From Seriola aureovittata (taxonomy: Eukaryota > Chordata > Actinopteri > Carangiformes > Carangidae), in contig NC_079372.1 of the NCBI RefSeq assembly GCF_021018895.1, positions 19,983,237 to 20,047,236 on the forward strand: a DNA stretch of 64,000 bases. Reading direction: 5' to 3'. The notes under the pieces were generated by a model. It was given only the letters and a program-made list of their open reading frames with translations, was not told where the DNA came from and ran no database searches. A program made the position numbers and the translations under genes. Positions 51,401 through 60,400 of this stretch are shown here, piece after piece; within the stretch, counting starts at the first letter, position 1; the number at the start of each line of letters is the position of its first letter.

Positions 51401-54400
51401 ACTTTTTATGCCTTACTATACCATGACTTTTTTATGAGTTTTTATGCCTTACTATACTATGACTTTACATGCCTTACTATACTATGTCGTTTCTATGACT
51501 TTTTACGCCATATTAACCTATGTCGTTTTTATGACTTTTTATGCCTTACTATACTATGACTTTTTATGCCTTACTATACCATGACTTTTTTATGACTTTT
51601 TATGCCTTACTATACTATGACTTTACATGCCTTACTATACTATGTCGTTTCTATGACTTTTTACGCCATACTAACCTATGTCGTTTTTATGACTTTTTAT
51701 GCCTTACTATACTATGACTTTTTATTCCTTACTATACTATGTTGTTTTTATGACTTTTTATGACTTATTATACTATGACGTTTTTAGGACTTTTTATGCC
51801 TTACTATACTATGACTTTTTATGCCTTACTATATTATGTCGTTTTTGTGACTTTTTATGCCGTACTATACTATGACTTTTTATGCCTTACTATAATATGA
51901 CGTTTTTATGACTTTTTATGACTTATTATACTATGACGTTTTTAGGACTTTTTATGCCTTACTATACTATGACTTTCGTGCCTTACTATACTATGTTGTT
52001 TTTTTGCCTTACTATACTATGACTTTTCATGCCTTACTATACTATGTCGTTTTTACGACTTTTTATGCCTTACTATACTATGATGTTTTTATGACTTTTT
52101 AGGTCATACTATCCTATGACATTTTTATGACTTTTTATGCCATACTATACTATGTCGTTTTCATGAATTTTTATGCCTTACTTTATTACGACTTTTTATG
52201 CCTTTCTATACTATAACTTTTTATGTCTTTCTATACTATGACTTTTTTATGCCTTACAATACTATGACGTTTCTATGACTTTTTTATGACTTTTTACGCC
52301 TTACTATACTATGACGTTTTATGCCTTACTATACTAATACGTTTTTATGACTTTTTATGCCTTACTATACTATGTCGTTTTTATGACTTTTTATGCCTTA
52401 CTTTACTACGACTTTTTATGCCTTTCTATACTACAACTTTTTATGCCTTTCTATACTATGACTTTTTATGACTTTTTATGCCATACTATACTATGACTTT
52501 TTATGCCTTACTATACTGTCATTTTTGTGACTTTTTATGCCTTACTATGCTATGACTTTTCATGCCTTACTATACTGTCATTTTTGTGACTTTTTATGCC
52601 TTACTATGCTATGACTTTTCATGCCTTACTATACTATGACTTTTTTATGACTTTTTATGCCTTACTATACTATGTCATTTTTGTGACTTTTTATGCCTTA
52701 CTATACTATGTCGTTTTTATGACTTTTTATGCCTTACAATACTATGACGTTTTATGCCTTACTATACGATGACGTTTTTATGACTTTTTATGCCATACTA
52801 TACTATGTCGTTTTTATGACTTTTTATGCCTTACTATACTATGTTGTTTTTATGACTTTTTATGCCTTACTATACTATGACTTTACATGCCTTACTATAC
52901 TATGTTGTTTCTATGACTTTTTACGCCATACTAACCTATGTCGTTTCTATGACTTTTTACGCCATACTAACCTATGTCGTTTTTTATGACTTTTTACGCC
53001 TTACTATACTATGTCTTTTTTATGACTTTTTATGCCTTACTATGCTATGACTTTTCATGCCTTACTATACTATGACTTTTTATGCCTTACTATACTATGT
53101 CATTTTTGTGACTTTTTATGCCTTACTATACTATGTCGTTTTTATGACTTTTTATGCCTTACTATACTATGACGTTTTTATGACTTTTTATGCCTTACTA
53201 TATTATGACTTTTTTATGACTTTTTATGCCTTACTATACTATGACTTTACATGCCTTACTATACTATGTCGTTTCTATGACTTTTTACGCCATACTAACC
53301 TATGTCGTTTCTATGACTATTTACGCCATACTAACCTGTCGTTTTTTATGACTTTTTACGCCTTACTATACTATGTCTTTTTATAACTTTTCATGCCTTA
53401 CTATACTATGACTTTTTATGCCTTACTATACTATGTCATTTTTGTGACTTTTTATGCCTCACTATACTATGACTTTTTATGCCTTACTATACTATGACGT
53501 TTTTATGACTTTTTATGACTTATTATACTATGACCTTTTTAGGACTTTTTATGCCCATGACTTTCGTGCCTTACTATACTATGTTGTTTTTTTGCCTTAC
53601 TATACTATGACTTTTCATGCCTTACTATACTATGTCGTTCTTATGACTTTTTATGCCTTACTATACTATGACTTTTTATGCCTTACTATACTATGTCGTT
53701 TTTATGACTTTTTATGCCTTACTATACTATGACTTTTTTATGACTTTTTATGCCTTACTATACTATGACTTTTTTATGACTTACTATACTATTTCGTTTC
53801 TATGACTTTTTACGCCATACTAACCTATGTCGTTTCTATGACTTTTTACGCCATACTAACCTATGTCGTTTTTTATGACTTTTTACGCCTTACTATACTA
53901 TGTCTTTTTTATGACTTTTCATGCCTTACTATACTATGACTTTTTATGCCTTACTATACTATGTCATTTTTGTGACTTTTTATGCCTTACTATACTATGA
54001 CTTTTTATGCCTTATTATACTATAACTTTTTATGCCTTACTATACTATGACGTTTTTATGACTTTTTATGACTTATTATACTATGACCTTTTTAGGACTT
54101 TTTATGCCTTACTATACTATGACTTTCGTGCCTTACTATACTATGTTGTTTTTTTGCCTTACTATACTATGACTTTTCATGCCTTACTATACTATGTCGT
54201 TTTTATGACTTTTTATGCCTTACTATACTATGTCGTTTTTATGACTTTTTATGCCTTACTTTATTACGACTTTTTATGCCTTTCTATACTATAACTTTTT
54301 ATGCCTTTCTATACTATGACGTTTTTATGACTTTTTATGCCATACTATATACTATGTCGTTTTTATGACTTTTTACGCCTTACTATAGTATGACTTTTTA

Positions 54401-57400
54401 CGCCATACTATACTATGACATTTTTATTACTTTTTAGGCCATACTATCCTATGTCGTTTTTATGACTTTTTATGCCTTATTATACTATGAAGTTTTTATG
54501 ACTTTTTATGCCATACTATACTATGTCGTTTTCATGACTTTTTATGCCTTACTATATTATGTCGTTTTTATGACTTTTTATGCCTTACTTTATTACGACT
54601 TTTTATGCCTTTCAATACTACAACTTTTTATGCCTTTCTATACTATGACGTTTTTATGACTTTTTATGCCATACTATACTATGTCGTTTTTATGACTTTT
54701 TACGCCTTACTATACTATGACGTTTTTATTACTTTTTATGCCATACTATACTGACGTTTTTATGACTTTTTATGCCATACTATACTGTCGTTTTTATGAC
54801 TTTTTATGCCTTACTATACTATGACTTTTTATGCCTTACTATACTAGGTCATTTTTGTGACTTTTTATGCCTTACTATGCTATGACTTTTTATGCCTTAC
54901 TATACTGTCGTTTTTATGACTTTTCATGCCTTACTATACTATGACTTTTTATGCCTTACTATACTATGTCATTTTTGTGACTTTTTATGCCTTACTATAC
55001 TATGTCGTTTTTATGACTTTTTATGCCTTACAATACTATGACGTTTTATGCCTTACTATACTATGACGTTTTTATGACTTTTTATGCCATACTATACTAT
55101 GTCGTTTTTATGACTTTTTATGCCTTACTATACTATGTCGTTTTTATGACTTTTTATGCCTTACTATACTATGACTTTTTTATGACTTTTTATGCCTTAC
55201 TATACTATGACTTTACATGCCTTACTATACTATGTTGTTTCTATGACTTTTTACGCCATACTAACCTATGTCGTTTCTATGACTTTTTACGCCATATTAA
55301 CCTATGTCGCTTTTTATGACTTTTTACGCCTTACTATACTATGTCTTTTTTATGACTTTTTATGACTTTTTATGCCTTACTATGCTATGACTTTTCATGC
55401 CTTACTATACTATGACTTTTTATGCCTTACTATACTATGTCATTTTTGTGACTTTTTATGCCTTACTATACTATGTCGTTTTTATGACTTTTTATGCCTT
55501 ACAATACTATGACTTTTTATGCCTTACTATACTATGTCGTTTTTATGACTTTTTATGACTTTTTATGCCTTACTATACTATGACTTTTTTATGACTTTTT
55601 ATGCCTTACAATACTATGACATTTTATGCCTTACTATACTGACGTTTTTATGACTTTTTATGCCTTACTATACTATGACTTTTTTATGACTTTTTATGCC
55701 TTACTATACTATGACTTTACATGCCTTACTATACTATGTCGTTTCTATGACTTTTTACGCCATACTAACCTATGTCGTTTCTATGACTTTTTACGCCATA
55801 CTAACCTATGTCGTTTTTTATGACTTTTTACGCCTTACTATACTATGTCTTTTTTATAACTTTTCATGCCTTACTATACTATGACTTTTTATGCCTTACT
55901 ATACTATGACGTTTTTATGACTTTTTATGACTTATTATACTATGACCTTTTTAGGACTTTTTATGCCTTACTATACTATGACTTTCGTGCCTTACTATAC
56001 TATGTCATTTTTATGACTTTTTATGCCTTACTATACTATGACTTTTTATGCCTTACTATACTATGTCGTTTTTATGACTTTTTATGCCTTACTATACTAT
56101 GACTTTTTTATGAGTTTTTATGCCTTACTATACTATGACTTTTTTATGACTTAATATACTATTTCGTTTCTATGACTTTTTACGCCATACTAACCTATGT
56201 CGTTTCTATGACTTTTTACGCCATACTAACCTGTGTCGTTTTTTATGACTTTTTACGCCTTACTATACTATGACTTTTTATGCCTTACTATACTATGTCA
56301 TTTTTGTGACTTTTTATGCCTTACTATACTATAACTTTTTATGCCTTACTATACTATGATGTTTTTATGACTTTTTATGACTTATTATACTATGACCTTT
56401 TTAGGACTTTTTATGCCTTACTATACTATGACTTTCGTGCCTTACTATACTATGTTGTTTTTTTGCCTTACTATACTATGACTTTTCATGCCTTACTATA
56501 CTATGTCGTTTTTATGACTTTTTATGCCTTACTATACTATGTCGTTTTTATGACTTTTTATGCCTTACTTTATTACGACTTTTTATGCCTTTCTATACTA
56601 TGACGTTTTTATGACTTTTTATGCCATACTATATACTATGTCGTTTTTATGACTTTATACGCCTTACTATAGTATGACTTTTTATGCCATACTATACTAT
56701 GACATTTTTATTACTTTTTAGGCCATACTATCCTATGTCGTTTTTATGACTTTTTATGCCTTATTATACTATGAAGTTTTTATGATTTTTTATGCCATAT
56801 TATACTATGTCGTTTTCATGACTTTTTATGCCTTACTATATTATGTCGTTTTTATGACTTTTTATGCCTTACTTTATTACGACTTTTTATGCCTTTCTAT
56901 ACTACAACTTTTTATGCCTTTCTATACTATGACGTTTTTATGACTTTTTATGCCATACTATACTATGTCGTTTTTATGACTTTTTACGCCTTACTATGCT
57001 ATGACGTTTTTATGACTTTTTACGCCTTACTATACTATGTCTTTTTTATGACTTTTTATGCCTTACTATGCTATGACTTTTCATGCCTTACTATACTATG
57101 ACTTTTTATGCCTTACTATACTATGTCATTTTTGTGACTTTTTATGCCTTACTATACTATGTCGTTTTTATGACTTTTTATGCCTTACAATACTATGATG
57201 TTTTATGCCTTACTATACTATGACCTTTTTATGACTTTTTATGCCTTACTATACTATGACTTTTTTGACTTTTTAAGCCTTACTATACTATGACTTTACA
57301 TGCCTTACTATACTATGTCGTTTCTATGACTTTTTACGCCATACTAACCTATGTCGTTTCTATGACTTTTTACGCCATACTAACCTATGTCGTTTTTTAT

Positions 57401-60400
57401 GACTTTTTACGCCTTACTATACTATGTCATTTTTGTGACTTTTTATGCCTCACTATACTATGACTTTTTATGCCTTACTATACTATGACTTTACATGCCT
57501 TACTATACTATGTCGTTTCTATGACTTTTTACGCCATACTAACCTATGTCGTTTCTATGACTTTTTACGCCATACTAACCTATGTCGTTTTTTATGACTT
57601 TTTACGCCTTACTATACTATGTCTTTTTTATAACTTTTCATGCCTTACTATACTATGACTTTTTATGCCTTACTATACTATGTCATTTTTGTGACTTTTT
57701 ATGCCTCACTATACTATGACTTTTTATGCCTTACTATACTATGACGTTTTTATGACTTTTTATGACTTATTATACTATGACTTTCGTGCCTTACTATACT
57801 ATGTTGTTTTTTTGCCTTACTATACTATGACTTTTTTGACTTTTTATGCCTTACTATACTATGACTTTACATGCCTTACTATACTATGACTTTACATGCC
57901 TTACTATACTATGTCGTTTCTATGACTTTTTACGCCATACTAACCTATGTCGTTTCTATGACTTTTTACGCCATACTAACCTATGTCGTTTTTTATGACT
58001 TTTTACGCCTTACTATACTATGTCATTTTTGTGACTTTTTATGCCTCACTATACTATGACTTTTTATGCCTTACTATACTATGACTTTTTATGCCTTACT
58101 ATACTATGTCATTTTTGTGACTTTTTATGCCTCACTATACTATGACTTTTTATGCCTTACTATACTATGACCTTTTTAGGACTTTTTATGCCTTACTATA
58201 CTATGACTTTCGTGCCTTACTATACTATGTTGTTTTTTTAACCTTACTATACTATGACTTTTCATGCCTTACTATACTATGTCGTTTTTATGACTTTTTA
58301 TGCCTTACTATACTATGTCGTTTTTATGACTTTTTATGCCTTACTTTATTACGACTTTTTATGCCTTTCTATACTATAACTTTTTATGCCTTTCTATACT
58401 ATGACATTTTGATGACTTTTTATGCCATACTATATACTATGTCGTTTTTATGACTTTATACGCCTTACTATAGTATGACTTTTTATGCCATACTATACTA
58501 TGACATTTTTATTACTTTTTAGGCCATACTATCCTATGTCGTTTTTATGACTTTTTATGCCTTATTATACTATGAAGTTTTTATGACTTTTTATGCCATA
58601 TTATACTATGTCGTTTTCATGACTTTTTATGCCTTACTATATTATGTCGTTTTTATGACTTTTTATGCCTTACTTTATTACGACTTTTTACGCCTTTCTA
58701 TACTACAACTTTTTATGCCTTTTTATACTATGACGTTTTTATGACTTTTTATGCCATACTATACTATGTCGTTTTTATGACTTTTTACGCCTTACTATAC
58801 TATAACGTTTTTATGACTTTTTACGCCTTACTATACTGTGTCTTTTTTATGACTTTTTATGCATTACTATGCTATGACTTTTCATGCCTTACTATACTAT
58901 GACTTTTTATGCCTTACTATACTATGACTTTTCATGCCTTACTATACTATGTCGTTTTTATGACTTTTTATGACTTATTATACTATGACCTTTTTAGGAC
59001 TTTTTATGCCTTACTATACTATGACTTTCGTGCCTTACTATACTATGTTGTTTTTTTGCCTTACTATACTATGACTTTTCATGCCTTACTATACTATGTC
59101 GTTTTTATGACTTTTTATGCCTTACTATACTATGACTTTTTATGCCTTACTATACTATGTCGTTTTTATGACTTTTTATGCCTTACTATACTATGACTTT
59201 TTTATGACTTTTTATGCCTTACTATACTATGACTTTTTTATGACTTAATATACTATTTCGTTTCTATGACTTTTTACGCCATACTAACCTATGTCGTTTC
59301 TATGACTTTTTACGCCATACTAACCTGTGTCGTTTCTATGACTTTTTACGCCATACTAACCTGTGTCGTTTTTTATGACTTTTTACGCCTTACTATACTA
59401 TGACTTTTTATGCCTTACTATACTATGTCATTTTTGTGACTTTTTATGCCTCACTATACTATGACTTTTTATGCCTTACTATACTATGACGTTTTTATGA
59501 CTTTTTATGACTTATTATACTATGACGTTTTTATGACTTTTTACGCCTTACTATACTATGTCTTTTTTATGACTTTTTATGCCTTACTATGCTATGACTT
59601 TTCATGCCTTACTATACTATGACTTTTTATGCCTTACTATACTATGTCATTTTTGTGACTTTTTATGCCTTACTATACTATGTCGTTTTTATGACTTTTT
59701 ATGCCTTACAATACTATGACGTTTTATGCCTTACTATACTATGACCTTTTTATGACTTTTTATGCCTTACTATACTATGACTTTTTTGACTTTTTATGCC
59801 TTACTATACTATGACTTTACATGCCTTACTATACTATGTCGTTTCTATGACTTTTTACGCCATACTAACCTATGTCGTTTCTATGACTTTTTACGCCATA
59901 CTAACCTATGTCGTTTTTTATGACTTTTTACGCCTTACTATACTATGTCTTTTTTATAACTTTTCATGCCTTACTATACTATGACTTTTTATGCCTTACT
60001 ATACTATGTCATTTTTGTGACTTTTTATGCCTCACTATACTATGACTTTTTATGCCTTACTATACTATGACGTTTTTATGACTTTTTATGACTTATTATA
60101 CTATGACCTTTTTAGGACTTTTTATGCCTTACTATACTATGACTTTCGTGCCTTACTATACTATGTTGTTTTTTTGCCTTACTATACTATGACTTTTCAT
60201 GCCTTACTATACTATGTCGTTTTTATGACTTTTTATGCCTTACTATACTATGTCGTTTTTTATGACTTTTTATGCCTTACTTTATTACGACTTTTTATGC
60301 CTTTCTATACTATAACTTTTTATGCCTTTCTATACTATGACGTTTTGATGACTTTTTATGCCATACTATATACTATGTCGTTTTTATGACTTTATACGCC